Source: Datura wrightii
Taxonomy: Eukaryota; Streptophyta; Magnoliopsida; Solanales; Solanaceae
Assembly (NCBI GenBank): GCA_035772735.1
Contig: JASDFA010000003.1
Span: 61,624,501 to 61,688,500, forward strand
Direction: 5' to 3'
DNA: 64,000 nucleotides
Shown here: in pieces, positions 33,920 to 44,221 of the stretch
Numbering within the stretch: the stretch's first letter is position 1
How the letters are laid out: the number at the start of each line of letters is the position of its first letter
Translations under genes and position numbers: made by a program
Notes under the pieces: generated by a model
The model's input: the letters and a program-made list of their open reading frames with translations, nothing else
What the model was told of the DNA's origin: nothing
Databases searched by the model: none

Positions 33920-34610
33920 AGTTTCTTGGTTTTAGCTGGCTACTATCGGAGGTTTGTCGAAGGTTTCTCATCTATTGCGGCACCATTGACCAAATTGACT
34001 TAGAAGAAAGTGAAGTTCCAATGGTTAGAGGCTTGTGAGAAGAGCTTCCAAGTGTTGAAGACTCAACTTACTACGGCACCGGTGTTGTCCCTACTCTTGG
34101 GTACTGATGTTTTCCTGGTGTATTGTGATGCTTCGAGGATTAGACTTGGGTGCGTATTGATGCAGCACGGGAACGTCATAGCCTATGTCTCTAGACAGTT
34201 GAAAGTTCATGAGAAGAATTACCCGACCCATGATCTTGAATTGGACGCGGTGGTGTTCGAATTGAAGATATGGCGACATTAATTATATGGGGTCCATGTG
34301 GATGTTTTTACAGACCGTAAGAGTTTGCAATATGTTTTTACACAGAAATATCTCAAGCTTCGACAAAGGAGGTGGTTGGAACTACTCAAAGACTACAATA
34401 TGAGTGTCCTTTACCATTCGGGTAAGTCTAATGTGGTAGCGGATGCACTTAGTAGGCTTCCTATGGAGAGTGTGTCCCATGTGGATGAGGGGAAGAAGGA
34501 GCTGGTGAAAGATGTATATCGACTAGCAAGGTTGGGAGTTGGGTTGGTCGCTCAATCGATGGCGGTGTTGTTGTCCAAAATAGATCAGAATCATCCTTGG
34601 TGACTTATGT
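33920..34610 (+). pseudogene. Tekay (+) RNase H
   Basis: FQWLEACEKSFQVLKTQLTT, then VYCDASRIRLGCVLMQ and KVHEKNYPTHDLELDAVVFE, a stop at about 34282, then MDVFTDRKSLQYVFTQKYLK and GKSNVVADALSRLPMES. The order and catalytic Asp/Glu landmarks match RNase H. Two stop or shift points break it. Confidence 0.9.
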
Positions 34611-35613
34611 GAAAGCTAGATAAGATGAGGACCCAATTTTGGTTCAGTTGAAGGAAGTCGTTCAAAGTCAGAAGGTGGAGGTCTTCTCCCAAGGGGGAGA
34701 TGGTCTTCTTCGGTACCAGGGTCGCCAACGTGTTCCAGATGTTGATGATGTGAGGAGCCGGATATTGTATGAGGCTTATGGATCCATGTATTCTATCCAT
34801 CCGGGTGCCACCAAGATGTATTGTGATTTATGGGAAATTTATTGGTGGAATGGCATGAAGAAGGATATTGTCGAATTTGTAGCCAAGTGCCCGAACTATC
34901 AACACATAAAGGTTGAGCATCAAAGGTCGGAGCGTACTTCAGGATATCAGCATTCCTACTTGGAAATGGGAAGAAATTAATATGGATTTCATCACAAGCT
35001 TACCTCGTACTCGTCGACAATATGACTCTATTTGGGTGGTGGTAGATAGGTTGACTAAGGCTGCTAAGTTTCTACCATCAAAACCATGGATTCGGTGAAT
35101 GATTATGCCAAACTATATATCCGGGAGTTAGTTCGATTGAATGGAGTGCCATTATCCATCATTTTATACAGAGGTGCTCAATTTACCTCTTAGTTTTGGA
35201 GGACATTTCAAAAAGGGCTTGGTACTTATGTTAAACTCAGCACAGCATTTCACCCGCAAACGGATGGCCAAGCGGAACGGACAATCCAGACTCTTGAAGA
35301 CATGTTGAGAGCATGCGTGATGGACTTCAAAGGTAGTTGGGATGATCACTTGTCCCTGATCGAGTTTGCCTGCAATAACAGTTATCACTCTAGTATTCAG
35401 ATGGTGCCATTCGAGGCTCTCTATGGGCGGAGATATAGATCGCCCATCGGATGGTTTGAGGTTGGTGAGGCAGATATGATAGGGCCAGACTCGATTCATG
35501 AGGCAATGGAGAAGGTTCAGTTGATAAGAGATAGGTTGAAAATCTCCCAGAGTCGCCAAAAGACTTATGTGGACATTAGAAGAAGAGAATTAGAATTTGA
35601 AGTCGATGACTAG
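34611..35613 (+). pseudogene. Tekay (+) integrase, zinc module and core
   Basis: The zinc module spans YSIHPGATKMYCDLWEIYWW to FVAKCPNYQHIK, where the last Cys is Tyr. The core has INMDFITSLPRTRRQYDSIW (first Asp kept), then SIILYRGAQFTS, where the second catalytic Asp is Tyr, then HPQTDGQAERTIQTLEDMLR (Glu kept), YHSSIQMVPFEALYGRRYRS and QSRQKTYVDIRRRELEFEVD. A frameshift near 34930 and a stop near 35192 interrupt it. Confidence 0.93.
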
Positions 35614-36039
35614 GTATTCCTGAAGGTATCTCCCATGAAGCGAGTGATGAGATTCAGAAAGAAAGGGAAACTTAAACCCCACTATGTTGGTCCCTACCGG
35701 ATTGTGAGAAGAGTTGGCAGGGTGGCGTATGAATTGGAGTTGCCCTCAGAGTTATCTTTCGTGCATCCCGTGTTTCATGTATCACTTTTGAAGAAGTTCT
35801 TGGGTGATCCAGCTCTAGTTGTCCCAATGGATTGTGTTGGTGTGAAAGACAGCCTTAGCTATGAGGAGGTTCTAGTGGAAATATTGGATTGTCAGGTTCG
35901 GAGGCTAAGTAACAAGGAAGTAGCTTTAGTTAATGTGTTCTAGAGGAATCAACATGTTGAAGGAGCTACATAGGAAGCCGAAGCGGATATGATAGCTAGA
36001 TACCCACATTTATTCTCTACCGGCTCAGTTCCAACTTGA
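35614..36039 (+). pseudogene. Tekay (+) integrase C-terminus and chromodomain-like tail
   Basis: VMRFRKKGKLKPHYVGPYRI is the GPY/F module, followed by LSFVHPVFHVSLLKKFLGDP. LSYEEVLVEILDCQVRRLSN with KEVALVNVF then forms the start of the chromodomain-like tail. A stop replaces the usual Trp, and RNQHVE, EAEADMIARYPHLF follow out to the end. This tail is what separates Del/Tekay chromoviruses from other Ty3/gypsy groups. Confidence 0.9.
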
Positions 36040-36264
36040 GGTATTAGTTTTTCCCTAAAACACTATTTAGTTTTCATGTTCATTTCATGTGTTCAAGTTT
36101 CTTTTATGGATATGGATGTGTATGTGAATCATGAAATCAATTCAGCTATGTGGTTTGAATTGGAGATAGTCATTCCGTTAGTTGTCGATTTATGTGATCA
36201 ATATCTGGGTGTGATGATTGCATGTCTTTGTTTTTCTACTTGTTTCAAACATTCACGGAAAAAT
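36040..36264 (+). other. 3' untranslated region of Tekay (+)
   Basis: This lies between the integrase tail and the polypurine tract. A short open frame (MDMDVYVNHEINSAMWFELE) matches, frame for frame, the antisense copy at 19691-19894. The shared text is probably conserved simply by common ancestry of non-coding sequence. Confidence 0.6.
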
Positions 36265-36282
36265 GTTCCCAAGGGGGAGATA
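36265..36282 (+). promoter_or_regulatory. polypurine tract of Tekay (+)
   Basis: TTCCCAAGGGGGAGATAT stands directly before the 3' LTR, identical to the string before the LTR at 60120. Confidence 0.85.
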
Positions 36283-38500
36283 TCAACACCCCGAGAGTAC
36301 CTAAGATTAGATGCGGGATCAAAAATGGAAGTTGATTGAAAACTGGGAAGTGAAGGCCTAGTGACAGTGGAATTAACGAGTGATGTAGCGACTCATTGTT
36401 GGGAACAATAAGTCGTTGTTTGTAATGATGGTGGGTACTGAACCTTGACATTTGGGGATATGACAGGCCATCCCATAACCCGTCATGAGAAGGGACAATC
36501 TATGATCTAGGGGAATATGAAAATTTCTATTGGACTTAACAGTAGGAAACCACGACTCATTGGAGGGAACAACGAGTCGTGGTAAGGATCGTTGTGAGGA
36601 GAAGTTCAGGATCTTCAGGAGGCAAATGACGATCGAATCAACGACCCATTAGATGAAAGAAAGAATCATCCTGTAGAGTCATGGATTGAATCTGAGATCA
36701 AGAACATGGTAGTGCATGTGACAGATCGATACCACGAATCGTGGTATCCTCCAATGACTCATTGGTATGTCTGTTAGATTGTCCAGTGCAGATTTTTCAG
36801 GGTATTTCATTAAGGCTATTTTCATCATTCCCATGCTCTAAGGCCCTAAACTACGTCCTTTTATGTTATTTTCTATGTATGTTAAGATAGGTTAAGCCCT
36901 CCTAACCTATTCATTCTCATGCATGCAACGTTAGGAAGATTTAAGAGTGATCAACCTAGTTCTCAAGCTCTTCTTCATCAATTTTCCCTTGGGCTTTCAA
37001 AGAGTGTTGAAATTTGAGCTTACCCAAGTATGTAGGGTTATGAATGGGTATTTTCATTCACAACCATGTCCAATTTCTCCTAATTCATGAAATCTGATAA
37101 AAAAACTTTTGGGGGTTTTACTTAAATTTTGTGGAATTCTAATGACTTACTAACGGGTTATTATATTTCGAGATTTACATCATGTTTTATGAAATTTGAT
37201 AAGATTCTACAACTATTTTTATTGAAAAATTATTGATTTTGATTTCTACTAAATCTTACCTAACTATGTATGATCCATGATGAACCGAGTTATGATCTTT
37301 AGTACAATTGTTGATATTTACAAACCCATCATGATTTATGATTTGAAATATGGATTTACTCAACTACCCATTACGATTTGATGATTTGCAAAGTATATGT
37401 ATGATCTACAAGTATGCATGGGTCCCACAATTTATGAATTATATTTTGGCCGACTCATGGGCCTTGTTTCATGGCTAGTTCATGAATTTACAAGCATGTT
37501 TATGACTATCATTATTTAACTAGCCCATAAATCTCATGCATGTTATATTATGAGCACTATACATGTTTTAGGAGTAGTATTTAACACCGAGAAGGTTCGG
37601 GGAATTGGTTCGGCCCCGGATCTCATAACGACGTGCAACCGTAGAACATGTTGGGACCTTCCTTGCGACTGTCCATGGCACAAATGGACCTTTTTCATTG
37701 TTATATCACGCCTTTCATGATTCTACCCTTGGCATTGTACGAATTCCCTCCCGACTAAGGTTACAAGTCGGGCTCCATGTGTGCTCATATGTAGTATGTC
37801 GGTTATGAGAATCTCCCACTATTCCTCATGATTTATGCATATTTAGGATTATTTATATTGGCTCAATTCAAGTTCAATAAAGATTTTCTCTTATTATTAT
37901 AAGTACGATTGTAGTACAAATGTTTTGAAAACCTTGAGCCTTATGTTATGTTACGATATTTATGTTATGAGCATGGTGTCCTACTCTTATGATCATTTAT
38001 GAGTTGTATATATATTTTAAATGTCCGTTTTACTTACCTTGCATACTCGGTACATTCCACGTACTGACCGCATACTTTATATACTGTATCATTTCATGAT
38101 ACAGGACCCAACTCTCTGGCTCATCTACAACATTAGTCCATCCCAGAGTTAGCTATCATCCTTTTAGTGAGTCCTCATGCTCCTAGGACCATATGTCCAG
38201 ACATTGATGTTTTCTTTTGTTTCAGTTTTGCGGGGTTAGTTGGGGATGATGTCCCACCAACCTATCTGATATGATAAAGGCTTTCAGACAGTTTGTAGTA
38301 CTCAGCTGATATGTATTTCTAGTACTTTTCCGCTTATCATGCTATGCCATCTTATGTTTATGTTTCCCCTATATCTTATGTCCAGTCTTCCTCTTAAAGT
38401 TAAATGAAGTTAGATGAATGTTCATGCCATGGGTCGTCTTGGAGTCTCTCGAGGCTCCTCATCCGGTGTTATGATCCGGGTTTATGTTTGGGTTGTGACA
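36283..38500 (+). repeat. 3' LTR of Tekay (+)
   Basis: It starts at CAACACCCCGAGAGTACC (the first TG appears lost) and ends GGGTTGTGACA. It follows the 5' LTR throughout except for a deletion of about 70 bases just after 'gaaaactggga' and small indels. Confidence 0.9.
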
Positions 38501-38840
38501 AGGAAGTTCTTGGATAGAGGAAGGGAAAGATTTTCCACCCCATGTACTATGCCATAAAATCCCTAAATGATGCACAAGAAAACTACACATTGATAGAACA
38601 AAAGATGCTCGCAGTAGTGTTTACGTTTGAAAACTTTCGGGCGTACTTGCTAGGGACCAAGGTGGTGGTGCACACGGACCATGCTATACTTAAATACTTA
38701 ATGCAAAAGAAAGATGCTAAACCTAGGCTTATTAGGTGGGTCCTTTTTCTACTAGAATTCGATGTTGAAGTAAAGGACTAAAAGGGATGTGAGAATCAAG
38801 TTGCGGACCATCTATCTTGTTTAGAGACAAATAGTGAGTC
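38501..38840 (+). pseudogene. Athila-like RNase H, second half
   Basis: After the Tekay end the frame resumes with KIFHPMYYA-like text, then AIKSLNDAQENYTLIEQKML, VVFTFENFRAYLLGTKVVVH, DHAILKYLMQKKDAKPRLIR and ENQVADHLS. These are the RNase H core and tail of Athila. The first residues of the domain (CDASGVALG) are at 28848-28875 on the other side of the insertion. Confidence 0.92.
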
Positions 38841-39660
38841 AGGGTTACATGAGGAGAATAATGATGAATTACCTAATGAGCATAGTTTTGTTGTATTCTA
38901 TGACTTGACACCTTGGTTTTCATATTTTTCTAATTACTTGGCGAGCAATATCACTCTCGAAGGGTTGCCCTTTCACTAAAAGAAGAGATTCTTGCATGAT
39001 GTTCAAAAGATTTATTGGAACAACCCATACCTCTTCTGTAGTTGTGCTGATATTCCAATTAAGAGATGTGTCCCATAGGTTAAGATGGTGCCGATCCTCG
39101 AGGCTGGTCATTCTTCACCGGTCGGTGGACATTATGGGAGTGTTAGAATAGCGGCAGAAGTGCTCATTGTGGATTTTATTGGCCTACACTCTACTAAAAT
39201 GCCCATGACTTTGTTAAGCAGTGTGATCAATGTCAATAAACTGCAAGTATTTTGAGGAGATATGAGCTTCCATTGACACGAATACTAGAGGTGGAAATAT
39301 TTGATGTATGGGGAATCGATTTTATAGGCCCTTTTGTGAGTCCGTATGGAAACTCTAACATTCTGATGGCTTTTGAATATGTATCTAAGTAGGTGGAAAT
39401 TGTGGCGTTGCCCAACAATGAGGGGAGGAGCGTAATAGCCTTCTTGAAGAAGCACATCTTCTCATGGTTTGGCACCTCTAAAGCTATCATCAGTTATGGA
39501 GGATCACATTCTTGAAATCGATTTTAGTGCCTTCCTAGCAATGTATGGTGTGAAGCACAAAGTTTCTACCCCTTATCATCCACAGAATAGTGGCCAAGCA
39601 GAAGTCTCCAAAGAGTAAAAAAATATTTGGGAGTGTCGGCAGAAATCAACATGCTGGAAT
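38841..39660 (+). pseudogene. Athila-like integrase
   Basis: Pieces in several frames are KRFLHDVQKIYWNNPYLFCS and CADIPIKRCVP, SPVGGHYGSVRIAAEVL, DKCHQCQ-like decayed text, VEIFDVWGIDFIGPFVSPYG (first Asp), VEIVALPNNEGRSVIAFLKK and HIFSWFGTSKAIIS with a GGSH stretch where the second Asp lies (SDGG in relatives, SYGG here), then YGVKHKVSTPYHPQNSGQAE with the final Glu. Several stops and a frameshift near 39510 are present. This would be the strand-transfer enzyme of the host Athila-like element. Confidence 0.9.
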
Positions 39661-39695
39661 TTGTATATCTTGATGAGCCTTAGCAAAACACCTTT

Positions 39696-39741
39696 GTCGT
39701 GCCACGATGTTAAATAAGGCGCTTCTTGGGAGGCAACCCAA
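39696..39741 (+). promoter_or_regulatory. conserved post-integrase motif of Athila-like elements
   Basis: GTCGTGCCACGATGTTAAAT and AAGGCGCTTCTTGGGAGGCA lie just after the integrase. The reverse complement recurs at 49757-49799 in the opposite element with only a few changes, although the surrounding text has drifted. That conservation suggests a functional RNA or DNA element. It is common, to my memory, downstream of Athila pol. Confidence 0.7.
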
Positions 39742-40139
39742 GAATATTTATGTTCTGATACATTGATGCTTTGTTGATTTTGTTTTTGTGCGATGATTGG
39801 ATGAGAAACAAGGAGAAGGAAAACAAGGGGGCCACTGTGCAAGACTGGTGAAAAGCCGGTGCTCAAGCGCGAGTCGCCGCCCATATGTAGGTGGAGTCCA
39901 GAATACGATGGAAAAGAGGAGAGAATCGGTGGTCCATTGGCAAAACGGTAGTGCCAATTCTCAAATCACCGGTCCAATGCCAGTTACAACCAGTGTACCC
40001 AGGAAGGGATTAATGAAATGCGACCCACCAGTGGAATGCAGGTGATAACCCGCAAACCGCCAGTGAACTTTTAGATAGTGAACTAGGCGCAAGTGGAGGC
40101 CATTGACGCTTGAACGGGTAAAGTGCCGGTACCACCGGC
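39742..40139 (+). other. Athila-like leader region with GC-rich CCGGT/CGCCGG motifs
   Basis: No coding sequence is seen. Short motifs such as AAAGCCGGTGC, ACCGGTCCA, ACCGCCAGTG and GTACCACCGGC recur. The host sequence stops at CCGGC (40135-40139) and resumes after the inserted element at 54161 with CTGGC. Confidence 0.6.
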
Positions 40140-41399
40140 TGATAATGTCCTAATTCGCTCCTAGCAAGGATGGAGGGTAAACAGTCGTTGGCAAAACAAA
40201 TATACCCGATGATTGTTGGGATCGAATCCCACATGGAATAGTAGTTGATCACACAAGAGTTGTCTATCAAATTAAAGTAACTTGCATCATTGTCTCAAAA
40301 ATAATAAAGTAAAGATTGGGGGAATCACAAGTTGTCAATTGAACTACAAATTCGCACATGCAAATAGGAACAAAGCATAGAAAATACCAAAGGAGAGAAT
40401 ACTAGGGGTGTGATATTGAAGGGGTATCATCGGAGTGGAATTGCTAATAGCTCCCAGCATTACTCAATAGTATTAATTAGTTGTGGATGAGGTGGCACCC
40501 AATATTTTTCAACCAATTCGGTGCCTTGTATTTTGGGTTTTCTTAAACCCCAAAGTCCTTTTCAAAACAACCATAACAACTTGGGTAAAAATCAAACTAT
40601 TTCTAGCTTTGATTCTCAATGGGTGTGTGATAATGGATTTTGGCTATCTCTAGCCTAACCCCATATTATCAAGACCCAATTACCCACTAGTGTTTTCCCT
40701 CCCACACTCTAAATCCCTTTTTCAAACAAAATTTGAGTAAGTAAATACAACCAACATTTGCAACTATGAATATTTAGATTAAAACTGAAAGGAAACACTA
40801 GATTTATACCAATTAAGTAAATCTAAGATCAATTACAATACCTAATCCAAATCAAACCCAATCATTCACACCCCCATTAAGGAATTTAGCTACTCATGTA
40901 AGTAGAAGAAGACATTGCATTAAATAATAATTCAATAACCATTCAGCAAAATGAGTAAGAAAATTCAAGCACAAGGTTCTAGTCTCCAATGGAGTTTTCT
41001 CTACCTTTTCAAAGAAGAAGATGAAGATTTCTCCCTCTACAATTCAATTCCAAAATCTCTCTATAATTTTTATGCAATATTCAATGGAATGATCAATTCT
41101 CCTCTTTTTTAGAAAGGTACAAAACTAGGGTACAAAATGCTCCTCTTTTTCTGAGCTAGACGCTTTTTCCCTTTCCTAACGATCATCACCTTGCGAGTCA
41201 CCGACGGTTCGCCGATTCTGATTCGCGATCCTCCTATCTATCATAGCTTATGTCCAGTGAATTCTAGAGAAATCTGACATTGGCACTGACGATTCACCGA
41301 TGCTAATCCACAGTCCGCCGGTAGATGATCCTCTTCAGCATAGTGAGCAGTTGTGGTCAGCCGGTGTTTCGTCGGTGTCCTCCGGTGGAGTGCTGGTCC
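40140..41399 (-). repeat. Athila-like LTR, subtype A, lacking its 5' end
   Basis: The plus-strand edge TGATAATGTCC and the following 1.2 kb match the LTR at 52786 closely ('ggcaaaacaaatatacc', 'gttgatcacacaagagtt', 'gcaatattcaatggaatg', 'tccggtggagtgctggtcc'). It stops at GGTCC, about 160 bases short of the LTR 5' end present in the other copy, where a subtype B LTR begins. Confidence 0.8.
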
Positions 41400-42934
41400 T
41401 GATAAAGCTCAAACTACACTCCTTATTTATAGAGAATGTAAGCGATCATTGTATCAAAATAAATAACACGCTGAGTTTCGGGGTCGAATCCCACAAGGAC
41501 TAGAGAATGATTTGCACAAGAGTTGTTCAGTGAATTGTATTGATTCACATCATAGCAATGAAAATGTAAATGTAAATTTTGGGGGAAGTGAAGGCAAAAA
41601 TATTGTGGATTCTACAATCAGCTAACCAAGAGAGCAAGATAATTTAAATTGATAAATAATAATGAGCAAAGGCTAGAGGTGTGGTGTAGATGGGATGTCA
41701 ATCAAATCGGGATTTACTAGATAGTCAAATTATTACTAATATGTGTAAATAACCTTTGAAAAAGGTGAATCCCGATGTTCTTCAACCACTTTCTCTTTAT
41801 CCTTGACTTCTCTCGAATCTCAAGGCACAATTCAACTATTGCAATATGGTTTGGATTAGGGGCTCAACTATTTCTAACCATCAACCTCTTAAGGGATTAT
41901 GATAAGGAGTTTTGCCTATTTGTAGCCCAACCCCACATAATCAAATCCCAATCCACTATTAAATTCTCCCCCATTACTTAATTCTTCTTTTTCAAGCTAA
42001 AATCAAGTAAGAAAATAATACCCATATTTGCAACTATGAGCAATCAACTATAATTTGAGAAGAATTCAATAGATTTACTCCAATTAAGTAATAATAAGAC
42101 AAATCTAGCAATACCCAATCAAATTAAACACCCATCATCACAAACCTCTAGCTATAGATTTAGCAACTCATAATTGAGAACCACAAGAGCATATTCAATA
42201 ATAAACTCAATAATTTCGTCATTAGGAGGAAGCAAAATCAAACTCACAATATTTCTACAATAATAGTTATATCTTGATGAAGAAGAAGAAGAAGATAAAA
42301 AGCAATATTTAAATATTTCTTTCTCTCCAATGTAGTTCTTCTCTCTCAAAAAGTAGGGGAATAAGCAATGATATGTTTAGAGCATTTTCTTATAGAATAT
42401 ATACAAAAATAGGGCAAACATTCTCCTCTTTTTTCAGGCTTTGAAGATTTTGCCCTCTTCAGGCATGTCCTCACTTGAAATGGAACCGGATGTTCACCAG
42501 TTGCTATTCGCGAGCTTCCAGTCATTTTCTTTTGCGACCCAGTGAAGTTCCAGGGTCTTGTAATGGTGCCTTCGGTGGTTCATTGGTTTCTATCTGCGAG
42601 CCGCTGATCAATTTCATCATTGGTCCGTCCATTTCCTGCACCTGTTAGCGATGAGACCGATGTATTTCCGGTTGTTGACTGCGGGCCGCCTATTGCAGTT
42701 TCTCATTAAGCCAGTGGTTGCCTGCAGTTGACCAGCATTTCATCGGTGTCCTCTAGTGGAAGGTCGATTTTCATCTGAATTACGTCATTTTTACTCCAAT
42801 TCATGCTCTTTTTATTCAAATCAAATACCTTCACATAAAAAGGAAAAAAGGGAAAAAATCCAACTAAAAGACTTGAAAACTAAGCTAAAGCTCATGCTAA
42901 GAGCCTAATGAGTTGGTAAATTACCAACTCATCA
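41400..42934 (-). repeat. Athila-like LTR, subtype B, complete
   Basis: The plus-strand ends are TGATAAAGCTC and AACTCATCA. The near-terminal GTTGGTAAATTACCAAC palindrome is perfect. It is closer to the LTR at 1227-2697 than to subtype A: the ends 'tgataaagctcaaactacactcc' and, in the other strand, 'gtgtacactctctcc...ttggacattatca' align. The polypurine tract on its right makes it a 3' LTR. Confidence 0.8.
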
Positions 42935-42952
42935 AACCCCCAAACTTGAACC
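42935..42952 (-). promoter_or_regulatory. polypurine tract
   Basis: Minus-strand GGTTCAAGTTTGGGGGTTT abuts the LTR start. The same string is found at 1209-1226. Confidence 0.7.
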
Positions 42953-44221
42953 ATTTCTTGTCCTCAAGTAATGCAATTCTTATCAGTTGAGCAAAATGAA
43001 TGACATGTCACTCCACAAGAGTTTATGCATCAATGACCACTTAATCTATGAAAATCCAAAAATGCTCACCAACTCACAGAAAAAGAGAAGCAATTTCACC
43101 CCAAAATATGTGGAAAAGTTTCAAGAGGCAACCACAATTCAAAGGCATGATTCACAACTGCTTTCATTTTTCAAAACAAGGGCATAACTTATCCAATCAA
43201 ATACATATAGTATCTCAATTTATAATCACTGCACATTCAAAGTTTTCCTTGGAGCTCAATGCACTCATGCCTCAATCACATCTGCACCTTAATGCAAGTA
43301 TGTCCTCGAAAGCAAGTGATGCCACTCACTACAAGAGAGAATCTTTTTTCTTTATCTTTATTCTATGCATACATAAGGGATTATGAAAAAAATTGATCAC
43401 AGTCACTCTCACAAAAGAAATCTCTATGGACACAACTTGACCCACCGGCTTGCCTTTCGTGTAATTCGCCACTAATGTAGAGCAACTACACTCAAAATCA
43501 ATTAGGACATGAGGGTCATGATGAAGGCTAGGGGTAATGGTAGGACAATTATTTAGATCTAGTATCTAGAACCTCCCTAATGTCTTTATGTGAAAAATTT
43601 TATTTTCCCCAATCAACTCCTTAGATCACTCCACCTTATTTCTCCTTTTGCAACCATTGTCATCTTTTACTTATCATAGGTCTTCCTTGTAGCTCATTTG
43701 GCTATCACATTATGCCTTGTCTAAGGAAAAGGTAACACCATTTCACTAGTGATTTCTCTTTTGGTACCCTAAGGTTTTTCAACCCATCATTTTATTCCTT
43801 TTGATCACACTTTGGTGCCACCTCAAATTTAGGCTCCTCACATTTGTCTTTTCTTGTAAACCCTCAAACTTAGGCTTTGTGCCTCTTTTGCATTTATTTC
43901 ATTATCTCTCCCTATATCATGGAGATTCAATCCCTCATTATTCTCATTCACTCACCACTAGCAATTAGAGAGGATGGGTGCCAAGGAGAGGGTTATAAAA
44001 AGGGACATTGGCTTGTAGTGTGATTCCCAAGAATAAACAGTCCATAGGGAGCATATTGGATAACAAGGTAAGAAATTTTTGGAGGTCCTTTTGGGTAAAG
44101 TGACGGTTAAATAAAAGTCTAAAATCATGTTCTAAGTGTAGCTACATCTAGGATTTCGCCTTGGGTCACACTTAGGGTAAGTTCTAGACAAGAACAGATG
44201 CACGAGATTCATTCAAAAAAC
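42953..44221 (-). other. 3' non-coding region of the Athila-like element
   Basis: Homologous to 1-1226 in reverse. Minor open frames (for example about 43048-43386 on the plus strand) have no family resemblance and lie antisense in non-coding sequence. Confidence 0.6.

Larger units (their letters stand above)
28876..38500 (+). mobile_element. Tekay/Del chromovirus, structurally complete but defective
   Basis: Both LTRs, a primer site, gag, protease, RT, RNase H, integrase, chromodomain-like tail and polypurine tract are present in order over about 9.6 kb. The LTRs look about 93-95% alike by eye, more similar than those of the element at 55085, suggesting a later insertion. It sits inside the RNase H of an Athila-like element; the two RNase H halves lie on either side. 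Stop codons, frameshifts and catalytic-site changes disable every enzymatic region. Confidence 0.92.

Noticed and set aside
36076..36339. A small gene conserved between 36076-36339 and 19671-19889
   Set aside because: Both are the 3' untranslated end of Tekay copies running into the polypurine tract or LTR. Similarity is explained by shared ancestry, and the frame crosses the LTR border.
41400..42934. A simple nested subtype B insertion within the subtype A LTR
   Set aside because: The A-LTR remainder and a second GGTCC flank are not found after the B sequence, so I left the junction as chimeric and unexplained.
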